Origin: Rhodoferax sp. | GTDB lineage: Bacteria > Pseudomonadota > Gammaproteobacteria > Burkholderiales > Burkholderiaceae_C | Reading direction: 5' to 3' | Assembly: GCF_018780565.1 (NCBI RefSeq) | Contig: NZ_JADMJN010000003.1 | Coordinates: 186,001 to 250,000, forward strand | DNA: 64,000 bases | Part shown: positions 1 through 8,551 of the stretch, piece after piece | Layout of the letters: every line of letters starts with the position of its first letter | How positions within the stretch are numbered: position 1 is the first letter of the stretch | The notes under the pieces: generated by a model | Told to the model about the DNA's origin: nothing | Databases searched by the model: none | What the model saw: only the letters and a program-made list of their open reading frames with translations | Program-made: the position numbers and the translations under genes

Positions 1-1131
1 GGCAACCGCATGAACATTGTCGTGCTTGACGCCTGCCGCGACAACCCATTCGGCGGCATTACCACGGGCAAGGGCCTGGCGCCGCTGGATGCGCCCAGTG
101 GCACCTTTCTTGCCTATGCGACCGCCCCGGGTAATGTGGCTGCCGATGGCGACGAGAAGTCGGGCAACGGCCTGTACACGCAGTTCCTGCTGCGTGAACT
201 GAAGAAGCCGCAGGCGCGCATCGAAGACGTCTTCAAGCGTGTGCGCTTCGCGGTGCGGCAAGCTTCGCACGGCAAGCAGATTCCCTGGGAGAGCACCAGC
301 TTGGAAGATGATTTCCAGTTCAATGATGGACGCGTGGTCGCCCAGCCGCGACCCGAGCCGCAGGCGCTGCAAGCTGCCTTCTCGCAGGAGCTGGTGGAGT
401 GGGAACGCATCAAAAATTCCGCCAATGCTGACGACCTTTACGCCTTCATCCAGAAGTACCCCAGCGGCACTATCGCCGAAGCGGCGCATGCGCGCCTGAA
501 CTATATCGCGGCCAGCCGGCTCATGGTGCAGGGAGCCGGCGCTGGCGGGCAGTCACAGACTTACAGCCTGGACAAGTTCCGGCTGGGCGACGTGTTCGAA
601 AAGAAGTTCTCGCATACGCTCCCCAACGAGGTCGCCACGGTGGTCGGCATTGAAAACGGCATCGTGCACCTCCAGAAAAAGTCCACTCTGAACCCGGGCG
701 GCACCGAGGAACTGTATGACTTGCAGGGCGGTGCCCTCGGCACCGTGCGCGGCTATGTGTTGACGCCGCCGCAGTACATCACACCATCCGGTCCGTTGCA
801 GCCTGGAAAGACCTGGCAGATCGGCTATCAGGCGCGATATTTGAGCAAGGCCGTGGCAGATGCCATCGGTGAGCTGACAACCGTCGGCGAAGGACGCGTA
901 GTTGCACGCGAGAGGATTACCGTAGCAGCGGGGACGTTCGATGCATACCGGGTCGAGGCGAGCGACACCACAACGGGCAAGGACACCAAGACCATCACCA
1001 CCCGCACCTATTGGGTTGTGCCGGAATTGCCTGTGCCCATCAAGGAAGAGAACACCCTGTCGACAGGGCTGTTCAGGACAACGCGCATCAGCATGGAACT
1101 GGTACGGGTGCAACGTGCCGCAGGAAGCTGA
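1..1131 (+). CDS. Caspase-family (C14) protein, 5' part missing
   Basis: The gene is open from base 1, so its 5' end lies outside the window; the ATG at 10 is probably internal. The first residues carry DACRDNPF, the catalytic-cysteine motif of bacterial caspase-like (peptidase C14) domains, followed by the usual segment FLAYATAPGNVA and GLYTQFLLREL. The His of the dyad must lie upstream. The rest, roughly 250 residues, is a C-terminal region I do not recognise; it looks beta-rich and may be a binding or sensor domain. It ends at a natural-looking stop only a few bases before the IS630 remnant. The family assignment is firm, the substrate is unknown. Confidence 0.8.
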   Translation, partial: GNRMNIVVLDACRDNPFGGITTGKGLAPLDAPSGTFLAYATAPGNVAADGDEKSGNGLYTQFLLRELKKPQARIEDVFKRVRFAVRQASHGKQIPWESTSLEDDFQFNDGRVVAQPRPEPQALQAAFSQELVEWERIKNSANADDLYAFIQKYPSGTIAEAAHARLNYIAASRLMVQGAGAGGQSQTYSLDKFRLGDVFEKKFSHTLPNEVATVVGIENGIVHLQKKSTLNPGGTEELYDLQGGALGTVRGYVLTPPQYITPSGPLQPGKTWQIGYQARYLSKAVADAIGELTTVGEGRVVARERITVAAGTFDAYRVEASDTTTGKDTKTITTRTYWVVPELPVPIKEENTLSTGLFRTTRISMELVRVQRAAGS

Positions 1132-1134
1132 GAA

Positions 1135-1598
1135 GTTTTTTATCAGGTTTCCAGTTCTTTGATGAAGGCGACGAAGTCCACCTTTCCCGGCGTTCGGTGA
1201 CAGATACGATTCGCTGCCCAGCCTTGGGCTCGACAGCCATGAACAGGTTGGTAATGCCATTGCGTACGTACTCGTAGTCATGCTTGCTTGGGCAGTCCGC
1301 TGCCATGATCCATGGTGCTCGACGGTGTGCGATAAGTTGCAAGCTTTTTTCATCAATGCAAATGACGGATTCAACTTTGGATTTTGTGCGCGCGTAAAGT
1401 TCGTGCAGCACGAGCACGCCACACAGCCGTGCGGCCAATGCCGAGCACAGCCATGATTTGAGACTCTGGAATATCTTGATCCAGACAGGCAAGCACATGC
1501 GCACGAGTGACCTCGCGCGCCTGATGCCCCTCTTGCCTGCGAATTGCTTCGATGGTGGCGCGATTCTCTTCGCTCAATTTCAGTTCTGTCTGGCGCAT
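1135..1598 (-). pseudogene. Decayed IS630-family transposase remnant
   Basis: On the minus strand from ATG 1598 there is an IS630-type N-terminal helix-turn-helix (MRQTELKLSE, then GIGRTAVWRARAA). About 110 residues are then missing, and a different frame continues with the catalytic-domain segment SVICIDEKSLQ, YEYVRNGITNLF, AVEPKAGQRIVSVTERR. A second frameshift moves GKVDFVAFIKELET into another frame before a stop. The second Asp and the Glu of the DDE triad are gone, so it cannot encode an active transposase. No terminal inverted repeats or target duplication could be recognised. It sits directly against the end of the caspase-like gene. Confidence 0.85.
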
Positions 1599-1689
1599 GA
1601 CTACTCCAAGGTATGCCGGCAGGCGACATCCACCGCGCCCACTTGCCAGTCGACATCTACTCCAGGCGGCCCACGGAAGATTTCCCAAT

Positions 1690-1715
1690 ACGTAATGAAT
1701 TACGTTTAGGTAAAC
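1690..1715. promoter_or_regulatory. Tandem palindromes, candidate repressor operator
   Basis: Two overlapping perfect inverted repeats lie just upstream of the metallo-hydrolase gene: ACGTAAT-GA-ATTACGT (1690-1705) and GTTTA-GG-TAAAC (1704-1715). Their place 24-49 bases before the start codon at 1739 suits a TetR- or MarR-type operator. No such regulator is encoded nearby, so the cognate protein is unknown. Confidence 0.45.
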
Positions 1716-1738
1716 TACAGGTCTGTACGGAGAACCTC

Positions 1739-2743
1739 ATGACCAGCACCACCCCCACCAAAGCCTTCGCATCCCAAGCCGATCTGGAAGACAAAAAAAT
1801 CACCTTCGAGCAGCTCAGCGCCCACTGCTGGGCCTATACCGCCGAGGGTGATCCTAATTCGGGCGTGATCATTGGCGACAAATTCATCATGGTGAGCGAT
1901 GCCACAGCCACACCCGCCATGGCGCGCGACCTGATTGCCAAAATCCGCACCGTCAGCGACAAGCCCATCAAGTATGTGCTGCTGACCCATTATCATGCCG
2001 TCCGTGTACTGGGGGCCAGCGCCTATGCTGCCGAAGGTGCTACTGAAGTAATAGCAAGCCAAGGCACGCTTGAGCTCATCATCGAGCGTGGTGCGCAGGA
2101 CATGCAAAGTGAGATGGAGCGTTTTCCGCGCCTGTTCCGGGGTGCCGATTCGGTGCCGGGCCTGACCTGGCCCACGCTGGTGATTGGTGGCGGCAACCCC
2201 ACGCGCGGCGAAGTGCCGGGCAAGCTCACGCTGGACCTGGGCGGCGTCAAGGTGCAGGTCTGGCATCCGGGCCCTGGCCATACCCGTGGCGACACCATTG
2301 CCTGGGTGGAAGAAGAAAAAGTGCTGTTCTCGGGCGATCTGGTCGAGTACGAAGCGGGCGTCTACACCGGCGATGCGCAGTTGGCAGAGTGGCCCGCCAC
2401 CCTGGAAGTGCTGCGTGCCCTCAAGGCCGAGGCGATTGTGCCCGGCCGCGGCGAAGCCATGAAGGGCGCCGCCAATGTCAACAAGGCGCTGGATTACACC
2501 AAGCGCTGGGTTGAAACGCTGTACCAATGTGGCCAGGAAGCTGCAGCCAAAGGCATGGACCTGAAAGCCGCCATGGACCACACCCGCAAAAGCATGGACC
2601 CCCTCTTTGGCCATGTGTTCATCTACGAGCACTGCCTGCCATTCGATGTGAGCCGTGCGTATGACGAAGCCAGCGGTATCAAGAACCCCCGTATCTGGAC
2701 TGCTGCGCGCGACAAGGAAATGTGGGCCGCCCTGCAAGCCTGA
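1739..2743 (+). CDS. MBL-fold metallo-hydrolase with altered metal motif
   Basis: A 334-residue metallo-beta-lactamase-fold protein. The start at 1739 is preceded by GGAG six bases upstream; an earlier in-frame ATG at 1613 has no such support and would run into the IS remnant. The classical HxHxDH motif reads H84-Y-H86-A-V-R, so the Asp and His that bind the second metal are replaced. The later ligands H181 (GPGHTRGD) and D200 (LFSGDLVEY) are kept. This suggests a one-metal or altered-metal enzyme of the glyoxalase II-like hydrolase group. The substrate cannot be told from the sequence. Overlapping palindromes in front suggest induced expression. The gene stands alone, convergent with the lipoprotein gene downstream. 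Confidence 0.8.
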   Translation: MTSTTPTKAFASQADLEDKKITFEQLSAHCWAYTAEGDPNSGVIIGDKFIMVSDATATPAMARDLIAKIRTVSDKPIKYVLLTHYHAVRVLGASAYAAEGATEVIASQGTLELIIERGAQDMQSEMERFPRLFRGADSVPGLTWPTLVIGGGNPTRGEVPGKLTLDLGGVKVQVWHPGPGHTRGDTIAWVEEEKVLFSGDLVEYEAGVYTGDAQLAEWPATLEVLRALKAEAIVPGRGEAMKGAANVNKALDYTKRWVETLYQCGQEAAAKGMDLKAAMDHTRKSMDPLFGHVFIYEHCLPFDVSRAYDEASGIKNPRIWTAARDKEMWAALQA

Positions 2744-2771
2744 TTTTTGAACCCGGACGCTGGCGTTGGCG

Positions 2772-3689
2772 CTAGGGCTTTGCCGTGATCAGCGTCCGTG
2801 CATCGGTTTCATAGTCTTTCAGTGTCTCCAGCAGCCGTGCCCGTTGGGCCGGCGTGGCGCTGTTGTGCAGTGTGGCAAAGGCCTTGCAACTTTCCTGGGT
2901 CATCTTCGCCAGGTAATTTCGGTAGGCTGCATCGGGTGAGTTGAGGGCGCGCGTGAACCATGCGTGTACGGCGGTCCGTGTGCGTGCATCGCCCGGCGCG
3001 CCGTTTTGCAGTTGCCGCAAGGTTTGCAGCGTGTCCTGCTGGCGGCGTACTGCTTCCCGGTAACTCAGGCTGGCATCGAATGCGGTCACCGTCTCGCTGG
3101 CGCGCAGCGCCGCCAGTTGTGGCTCTTCCAGTCGTCCATAGAGCATCTCGGTGCGCTCAACCAGTTGCCTGATGCGCCGTGCGATGCGTTCGCCGGGGCT
3201 CTCACCCAGCCACTCGGCGCGCCATTTCTGGTTGCGTTTGTCATACTGCTTCGCCAGATGCTCGAGTTGTTCGGCCTTGAAAGTTGGCGCCAGCGCGGCC
3301 ACCGCGGGCTCGGCCTGATCGAGGACGACTTGCACGCGGCCCCTCAATTCCACAGCCAGATTGCACACCTGCTCGGGTGTGGTGCTGGCGGGCGCCATGC
3401 GCTGCAGCTTTTCAAGCAGGGCGACGTACAGCGGCAGCTCATTGGCCCGGTGCCAGTCCTGTAGCGTGCCTAAGTCTGCGCGCACTTTAAGGGACTGCGC
3501 GTCGTCAAAATCCAGGTAACTGTCAAGCCACCAGTAGCTGAGCGACGGTGCATTGTTGTAGCCCAGCTTGACGGCGCTGCAGCCGGATAGCGCCACGACC
3601 AGCAGCAGGCTCAGGAACAGCCTGGCGGGCGCACCGATAATGTGAAAAATTGGAAACAGTCGGATCGTTGAACGAATGGAGACAGGCAT
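2772..3689 (-). CDS. DUF6279-family lipoprotein
   Basis: A 305-residue protein. Residues 1-38 form a long lipoprotein signal with hydrophobic core LFLSLLLVVALSGC and lipobox Cys about residue 38. The mature protein starts with the DUF6279-type signature KLGYNNAPSLSYWWLDSYLDFDDAQ and is otherwise helical and charged, with no catalytic motif visible. It is probably anchored in the outer membrane facing the periplasm; function unknown. The chosen ATG (3689-3687 on the minus strand) overlaps the glmU start codon on the other strand, so each gene's promoter must lie inside the other. Longer in-frame starts exist up to 3836 but would remove a terminal signal peptide. Confidence 0.75.
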   Translation of the reverse strand: MPVSIRSTIRLFPIFHIIGAPARLFLSLLLVVALSGCSAVKLGYNNAPSLSYWWLDSYLDFDDAQSLKVRADLGTLQDWHRANELPLYVALLEKLQRMAPASTTPEQVCNLAVELRGRVQVVLDQAEPAVAALAPTFKAEQLEHLAKQYDKRNQKWRAEWLGESPGERIARRIRQLVERTEMLYGRLEEPQLAALRASETVTAFDASLSYREAVRRQQDTLQTLRQLQNGAPGDARTRTAVHAWFTRALNSPDAAYRNYLAKMTQESCKAFATLHNSATPAQRARLLETLKDYETDARTLITAKP

Positions 3690-5121
3690 GACAGGTAACT
3701 CAGCAAGTGGCAAAGCGGCAGGTGCAGTGGATGTGGTGATCATGGCCGCAGGCAAGGGCACACGGATGAAAAGCAAACTGCCCAAAGTGTTGCACCTTTT
3801 GGCCGGTCGTGCACTGCTGCAGCATGTGGTGGACACCGCAGCCGAGCTTTCGGCACGCCGGGTGGTGGTGATTACCGGTCATGGTGCTACAGAAGTTGAA
3901 GCGGCTCTGTCAGGTTCCACGAAGGCTACAGCCGGTTTTGACATCGATTTTGTGCGCCAGGAGCCGCAGCTGGGCACCGGCCATGCGGTGCAGCAGGCAG
4001 TGCCCGCCTTGCCCGATGACGGCATGGTGGTGGTGCTCTCAGGCGATGTGCCCTTGACGCGCGCAGACACCCTGCACGCCCTGATTGCAGCCTGCGGCGG
4101 CAACAAGCTGGCGCTGCTGACCATCGATTTTGCTGACCCCACGGGCTACGGGCGCATCGTGCGCCAGGGCGAGGTGGTGCAGGCCATCGTCGAGCACAAG
4201 GACGCCACAGAGGCGCAGCGCGCCATCACCGAGATCTACAGCGGCATCATGGCCGTGCCGGCAGCCCGGCTCAAAGCCTGGCTGGTGCGGCTGGACAACA
4301 AGAATGCCCAGGGCGAGTACTACCTGACCGATATTGTGAAATTCGCTGTGGCCGATGGCGTGCCGGTGGTGGCCCACAAGATTGCCGATGCCCTGCAGGT
4401 GGAGGGCGTGAACAGCCCGGTGCAACTGGCTGCACTGGAGCGCGCTTACCAGAAGCGCATTGCCCTGCAGTTGATGGAGCAAGGCGTGCGTCTGGCCGAT
4501 CCGGCGCGCTTTGATGTGCGCGGCAGCCTGCAGTGCGCACAGGACGTGTCGATTGACGTGAACTGCGTGTTCGAGGGCCAGGTGGTGCTGGGCGAGGGCG
4601 TCAGGATCGGTGCGAACTGCGTCATCTCCAACGTCACCATCGGTGCCGGCGCGGTGATCCATCCCTTCACCCATATCGAAGGCGACAAGCCCGGCAGCAA
4701 AGGCCATATTGAGGTTGGTGCCGGCGCGCTGATTGGCCCGTTTGCCCGCTTGCGCCCGGGTGCCAAACTGGGCGATGAGGTGCACATCGGCAACTTCGTC
4801 GAGGTCAAGAATTCAACGCTGGCCAAGGGCGCCAAGGCCAACCACCTGGCCTACCTGGGCGATGCCGTGGTGGGTGAGCGCGTGAACTACGGCGCGGGCA
4901 GTATCACGGCCAACTACGACGGCGCCTTCAAGCACCGCACGGTGATTGAGGCTGACGTGCACATTGGCAGCAACTGCGTGCTGGTGGCCCCGGTCACCAT
5001 CGGCGCGGGCGGCACAGTGGGCGGTGGCTCCACCATCACCAAAGATACACCGGCCGGCGCCCTGAGCGTGGCGCGCGGCAAGCAGGTGAGCATCGCCAAC
5101 TGGACACGTCCCAAGAAATGA
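3688..5121 (+). CDS. glmU: Bifunctional UDP-GlcNAc pyrophosphorylase / GlcN-1-P acetyltransferase
   Basis: The 477-residue protein matches GlmU in length and order. The N-terminal uridylyltransferase domain has the nucleotide-binding loop MAAGKGTRMKSKLPKVLH. The C-terminal left-handed beta-helix shows hexapeptide repeats (GANCVISNVTIGAGAVI and others) and the acetyltransferase segment NYGAGSITANYDG. It acetylates glucosamine-1-phosphate and then forms UDP-GlcNAc for peptidoglycan and lipid A in the cytoplasm. GGAGA five bases upstream supports the start at 3688 over the in-frame ATG at 3676. Its stop overlaps the next kinase gene by four bases (ATGA), and glmS, the first step of the pathway, follows about 1.3 kb on. 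Confidence 0.96.
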   Translation: MTGNSASGKAAGAVDVVIMAAGKGTRMKSKLPKVLHLLAGRALLQHVVDTAAELSARRVVVITGHGATEVEAALSGSTKATAGFDIDFVRQEPQLGTGHAVQQAVPALPDDGMVVVLSGDVPLTRADTLHALIAACGGNKLALLTIDFADPTGYGRIVRQGEVVQAIVEHKDATEAQRAITEIYSGIMAVPAARLKAWLVRLDNKNAQGEYYLTDIVKFAVADGVPVVAHKIADALQVEGVNSPVQLAALERAYQKRIALQLMEQGVRLADPARFDVRGSLQCAQDVSIDVNCVFEGQVVLGEGVRIGANCVISNVTIGAGAVIHPFTHIEGDKPGSKGHIEVGAGALIGPFARLRPGAKLGDEVHIGNFVEVKNSTLAKGAKANHLAYLGDAVVGERVNYGAGSITANYDGAFKHRTVIEADVHIGSNCVLVAPVTIGAGGTVGGGSTITKDTPAGALSVARGKQVSIANWTRPKK

Positions 5122-5897
5122 CCGACACGCCACAGGCCCTGCAGCAGGAGAACGAGCGGCTCCAGCGCGAGCTGGGGCAGGCCCGTGCCGAGCTGGAAGA
5201 CTTCACCTACTCGGTGTCGCACGACCTGCGGGCGTCACTGCGCCACGTGAACGCCTATGTGAAGATCATCAAGGAAGACCTGGGTGATCAGCCCCCCGCG
5301 CTTTTAATCTCGCATCTGGATACCGTGAGCCACGCCGCACGGCAAATGGGGCAACAGATCGACGGCCTGATGGAGCTATCGCGCCTGGCCCGGGTTGATG
5401 TGCAACTGTCTGCGCTGGATATGGCTGCGCTGATTCGAGATGTGCGCGCCAGTTTGCCCCCGGCCCTGGACGGGCACGTTTTTGAATGGCAGGTGGCACC
5501 GGATTTCCCGCCACTGCAAGGTGATGGCTTGCTGATCCGCCAAGTGCTGGTGCATCTGTTGTCCAATGCCCTGAAGTTCAGCGGCACCCGAGCGTTAGCC
5601 CGGATCGAGATCAGCTGGCAGGCCCATGACGGCGGCCTGTGCGCCTTGACGGTGAAAGACAACGGGGTGGGATTCAACCCGCAGTACGTCGACAAGCTGT
5701 TTCATGCGTTTCAGCGCCTGCACAGTTCCCGCGAGTTTGAGGGCATTGGCATGGGCTTGGCCCTGACCCGCAAGATCGTCGAACGCCACGGTGGCGCGGT
5801 GTGGGCCAGTGGCGCACCCGATGCAGGCTGCAGCGTCAGCTTCACACTGCCGCTGGCAGGGGCACCCGCGCCCCAAACTTGCTGCGCTTCACGCTGA
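5118..5897 (+). CDS. Sensor histidine kinase, short, phytochrome-type core
   Basis: A 259-residue kinase with an N-terminal coiled coil (residues 5-35), an H-box SVSHDLRASLRHV (His about residue 35), an N-box LLSNALKFSG, G1 DNGVGFNP, F-box region LFHAFQRLH and G2 GIGMGLALTRKI. It has no transmembrane segment and no recognisable sensor domain, so it is probably cytosolic and takes its signal from a partner. The core resembles that of bacteriophytochrome-class kinases. It overlaps glmU by four bases, implying translational coupling, but no response regulator is adjacent. Its last 56 bases are antisense to the Lrp-type gene. The partner regulator is unknown. Confidence 0.85.
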   Translation: MTDTPQALQQENERLQRELGQARAELEDFTYSVSHDLRASLRHVNAYVKIIKEDLGDQPPALLISHLDTVSHAARQMGQQIDGLMELSRLARVDVQLSALDMAALIRDVRASLPPALDGHVFEWQVAPDFPPLQGDGLLIRQVLVHLLSNALKFSGTRALARIEISWQAHDGGLCALTVKDNGVGFNPQYVDKLFHAFQRLHSSREFEGIGMGLALTRKIVERHGGAVWASGAPDAGCSVSFTLPLAGAPAPQTCCASR

Positions 5898-6333
5898 AAT
5901 AGGTTTTGACATTGCGCACGTTGGCATCGCTGGTGAACAAGCGTTGCGCCAGCGCCAGGTAATCCGGCATGTGCGCGGTGTGCACCACCAGGCAAAAGTC
6001 CGGCCCCGGCGAAACCCGGTAACACTGCTGCACGGCCTCGTCGGTGGCGACGCGTTGCTCAAAGGCTTCCAGCGCGGCATTGTCCTGGCGGTCCAGCGTG
6101 ATCTCGACAATCGCGCACAGGCTGTGGCCGGCCACGTGGGCCAGCCGGTCCACGCTGAGCACCGCAATTTCCCGCTCAATCAGGCCGGCCTCGCGCAGCC
6201 GCTTCACCCGGCGCAAACAGGTGGGTGGCGAGATGTGAATCCGCTCTGCCAAAGCCTGGTTGCTGAGTGAGGCATCGCGCTGGAGCTGGTCCAGCAGTTG
6301 GAGGTCAATCGCATCTATGTCTATTTGTTCCAT
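5842..6333 (-). CDS. Lrp/AsnC-family transcriptional regulator
   Basis: A 163-residue protein of standard Lrp/AsnC length. The N-terminal helix-turn-helix lies at residues 8-55 (LLDQLQRDASLSNQALAERI, then ISPPTCLRRVKRL), followed by a RAM/AsnC ligand-binding domain with the segment CYRVSPGPDFCLVVHT. It probably senses an amino acid. The start at 6333 gives the conserved N-terminus MEQIDIDAIDLQLL; a longer reading to 6402 would extend through the AT-rich promoter. It diverges from glmS, so the 131-base region between them may carry its own operator. Its 3' end overlaps the kinase gene by 56 bases on the opposite strand. Confidence 0.9.
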   Translation of the reverse strand: MEQIDIDAIDLQLLDQLQRDASLSNQALAERIHISPPTCLRRVKRLREAGLIEREIAVLSVDRLAHVAGHSLCAIVEITLDRQDNAALEAFEQRVATDEAVQQCYRVSPGPDFCLVVHTAHMPDYLALAQRLFTSDANVRNVKTYFSVKRSKFGARVPLPAAV

Positions 6334-6465
6334 TTTTGTTATGTTATTGGAATAATTCAACAATGTATATTTTTTATGAAATATAAGTCCAATAAATGCC
6401 AAATTTTGCCAACATATTTCTTTGTCTTGCTTTTACCATTGCGCCACTAATTTCAGGAGCAGTCC
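6334..6465. promoter_or_regulatory. AT-rich divergent promoter region with inverted repeat
   Basis: The space between the Lrp-type gene and glmS is much richer in A and T than its surroundings. It holds the inverted repeat TATATTT-N6-AAATATA (6366-6385) and a direct repeat of TGCCAA (about 6397-6413). AT-rich imperfect palindromes are typical Lrp-family binding sites, so autoregulation is likely. GlmS has a clear AGGAG ahead of its start. No glmS ribozyme is expected or seen. Confidence 0.45.
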
Positions 6466-8331
6466 ATGTGTGGCATCGTCGGAGCAGTATCTACCCGCAA
6501 CATCGTTCCCGTCCTCGTACAGGGTCTGGCCCGGCTGGAATACCGCGGCTATGACTCTTGTGGCGTGGCGGTGTATGCCAACGGCTTGCAGCGCGCCCGC
6601 AGCACGGCTCGGGTAGCCGAACTGGCCGAGCAGGTGGCTTCCACCCATCTCGAAGGCGGCACCGGCATTGCGCACACCCGCTGGGCGACCCACGGTGCGC
6701 CTGTGGTGCACAACGCGCACCCCCATTTCAGCCATGGCACGGGAGCAGATGCCGCCAGCCGCCCGGGCCGCATCGCGCTGGTGCACAACGGCATCATTGA
6801 AAACCATGACGAACTGCGCGCCGCCTTGCAAGCCAAGGGCTATGCGTTTCACAGCCAGACTGACACCGAAGTCATTGCCCACCTGATTGACAGCCTGTAT
6901 GACGGTGACCTGTTTGAAGCGGTCAAGGCCGCGCTTCCCCAGTTGCATGGCGCTTACGCCATTGCCGTGTTCTGCAAGGATGAGCCGCATCGCCTGATTG
7001 GCGCACGCGCCGGCTCGCCGCTGATTCTGGGCGTGGGCAAAGACGGGCAAGAGCATTTTCTGGCCAGCGATGCCATGGCCCTGGCCGGGGTGACCGATCA
7101 GATCGTGTACCTGGACGAAGGAGACGTGGTGGACATCCAGCTGGGCAAGTACTGGTTGATTGACAAGGCCTACAAGCCGGTCGCCGCAGCGCAGCGTCCG
7201 GTCAAAACCGTGCAGGCACACAGCGGTGCGGCCGAACTGGGCCCATACCGTCATTACATGCAGAAAGAGATTTTTGAGCAACCCCGCGCCATTGCCGACA
7301 CGCTGGAAGGCGTGGACGGCATCGTGCCCGAGCTGTTTGACGGCAGCGTGAGTGCGGCGCGGGTGTTCAAGGACATTGATTCGGTCCTGATTCTGGCCTG
7401 CGGCACCAGCTACTACAGCGGATGCACCGCCAAGTATTGGCTGGAGAGCATTGCCAAGATTCCGACGCAAGTGGAGGTGGCCAGCGAATACCGCTACCGC
7501 GATTCAGTCCCCAACCCCCGCACGCTGGTCGTCACTATCACCCAATCGGGCGAGACCGCCGACACACTGGCCGCATTGCGCCACGCCCAGAGCCTGGGCA
7601 TGACCCACACGCTGACCATCTGCAACGTGGCCACCAGCGCCATGGTGCGTGAATGCGAACTGGCCTACATCACCCGCGCCGGCATCGAGATTGGCGTGGC
7701 CTCCACCAAGGCTTTTACTGCACAGTTGGCGGGCCTGTTCCTGCTGACGCTGGCCTTGGCCCAGTCCAAGGGTAATTTGAGTGAGGCCGAAGAAGCGCGC
7801 CATCTGAAAGCCATGCGCCACCTGCCTGCTGCCTTGCAGGCGGTGCTGGCACTGGAGCCGCAAGTCATCGCCTGGGCGGAAGATTTTGCCAGGATGGACA
7901 ACGCCCTTTTCCTGGGCCGTGGCCTGCACTACCCCATTGCCCTGGAAGGCGCGCTCAAGCTCAAGGAGATCAGCTATATCCATGCTGAAGCCTACCCGGC
8001 GGGCGAGCTCAAGCACGGCCCGCTGGCACTGGTCACCAGTGCCATGCCGGTGGTGACTGTGGCGCCCAATGATGCGCTGCTGGAAAAGCTCAAAAGCAAC
8101 ATGCACGAAGTGCGTGCCCGCGGCGGCGTGCTGTATGTGCTGGCCGATGCCGACACCAAAATCGAGTCCGGCGAAGGCCTGCATGTGATCCGCATGCCCG
8201 AGCACTACGGCGAACTGTCACCACTCTTGCATGTGGTGCCTCTGCAATTGCTGGCCTATCACACCGCCTGCGCCAAAGGCACCGACGTGGACAAGCCGCG
8301 TAACCTGGCCAAGAGCGTGACGGTGGAGTGA
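6466..8331 (+). CDS. glmS: Glutamine-fructose-6-phosphate aminotransferase (isomerizing)
   Basis: The 621-residue protein has the length and two-part build of GlmS. The N-terminal class II glutaminase begins MCGIVGAV with Cys2 as nucleophile after Met removal, and LEYRGYDS follows. Two SIS domains bind the sugar phosphate ([43 protein letters not shown]). The C-terminus ends [11 protein letters not shown] as usual for the family. It makes glucosamine-6-phosphate, the first committed step towards UDP-GlcNAc, and complements glmU upstream. An AGGAG lies seven bases before the ATG. It is monocistronic or led by the divergent region shared with the Lrp-type gene. Confidence 0.97.
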   Translation: MCGIVGAVSTRNIVPVLVQGLARLEYRGYDSCGVAVYANGLQRARSTARVAELAEQVASTHLEGGTGIAHTRWATHGAPVVHNAHPHFSHGTGADAASRPGRIALVHNGIIENHDELRAALQAKGYAFHSQTDTEVIAHLIDSLYDGDLFEAVKAALPQLHGAYAIAVFCKDEPHRLIGARAGSPLILGVGKDGQEHFLASDAMALAGVTDQIVYLDEGDVVDIQLGKYWLIDKAYKPVAAAQRPVKTVQAHSGAAELGPYRHYMQKEIFEQPRAIADTLEGVDGIVPELFDGSVSAARVFKDIDSVLILACGTSYYSGCTAKYWLESIAKIPTQVEVASEYRYRDSVPNPRTLVVTITQSGETADTLAALRHAQSLGMTHTLTICNVATSAMVRECELAYITRAGIEIGVASTKAFTAQLAGLFLLTLALAQSKGNLSEAEEARHLKAMRHLPAALQAVLALEPQVIAWAEDFARMDNALFLGRGLHYPIALEGALKLKEISYIHAEAYPAGELKHGPLALVTSAMPVVTVAPNDALLEKLKSNMHEVRARGGVLYVLADADTKIESGEGLHVIRMPEHYGELSPLLHVVPLQLLAYHTACAKGTDVDKPRNLAKSVTVE

Positions 8332-8461
8332 TTTGGTATTTGGGCTGGACGATTTTCAGCTGTTGAGCAGCAAACCCGGATGTTCGCGCCTGGTCAATGG
8401 TCGAAATTGGTTTTATCGAAATCAGATCCACTTTGCCAACGATCAAGCTGCAAGTGTCAAT

Positions 8462-8542
8462 GTCAAGTCAGATTATTCTGAATTCATCTGCTTGAACAGT
8501 CCTGGAATTTGACTTGACGGTGCATCGACGCTCAGATACATT
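8462..8542 (+). promoter_or_regulatory. Promoter with spaced inverted repeat before two-component operon
   Basis: GTCAAGTCA (8462-8470) and its complement TGACTTGAC (8510-8518) form a 9-base inverted repeat 39 bases apart. The second arm overlaps a possible -35 (TTGACG, 8514-8519) paired with TACATT (8537-8542) at 17 bases. The layout suits autoregulation by the NarL-type regulator encoded here. Transcription would begin only a few bases before the ATG at 8552, which leaves room for the alternative start at 8573. Confidence 0.4.
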
Positions 8543-8551
8543 TTCTGAAGA

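Noticed and set aside
553..1656. A 367-codon minus-strand frame over the caspase-like gene
   Set aside because: Most of it is antisense to the caspase-like gene; only the transposase-like fragment in other frames is meaningful.
6334..6465. glmS ribozyme or riboswitch
   Set aside because: The glmS ribozyme belongs to Gram-positive bacteria and the region is short and AT-rich without its core.
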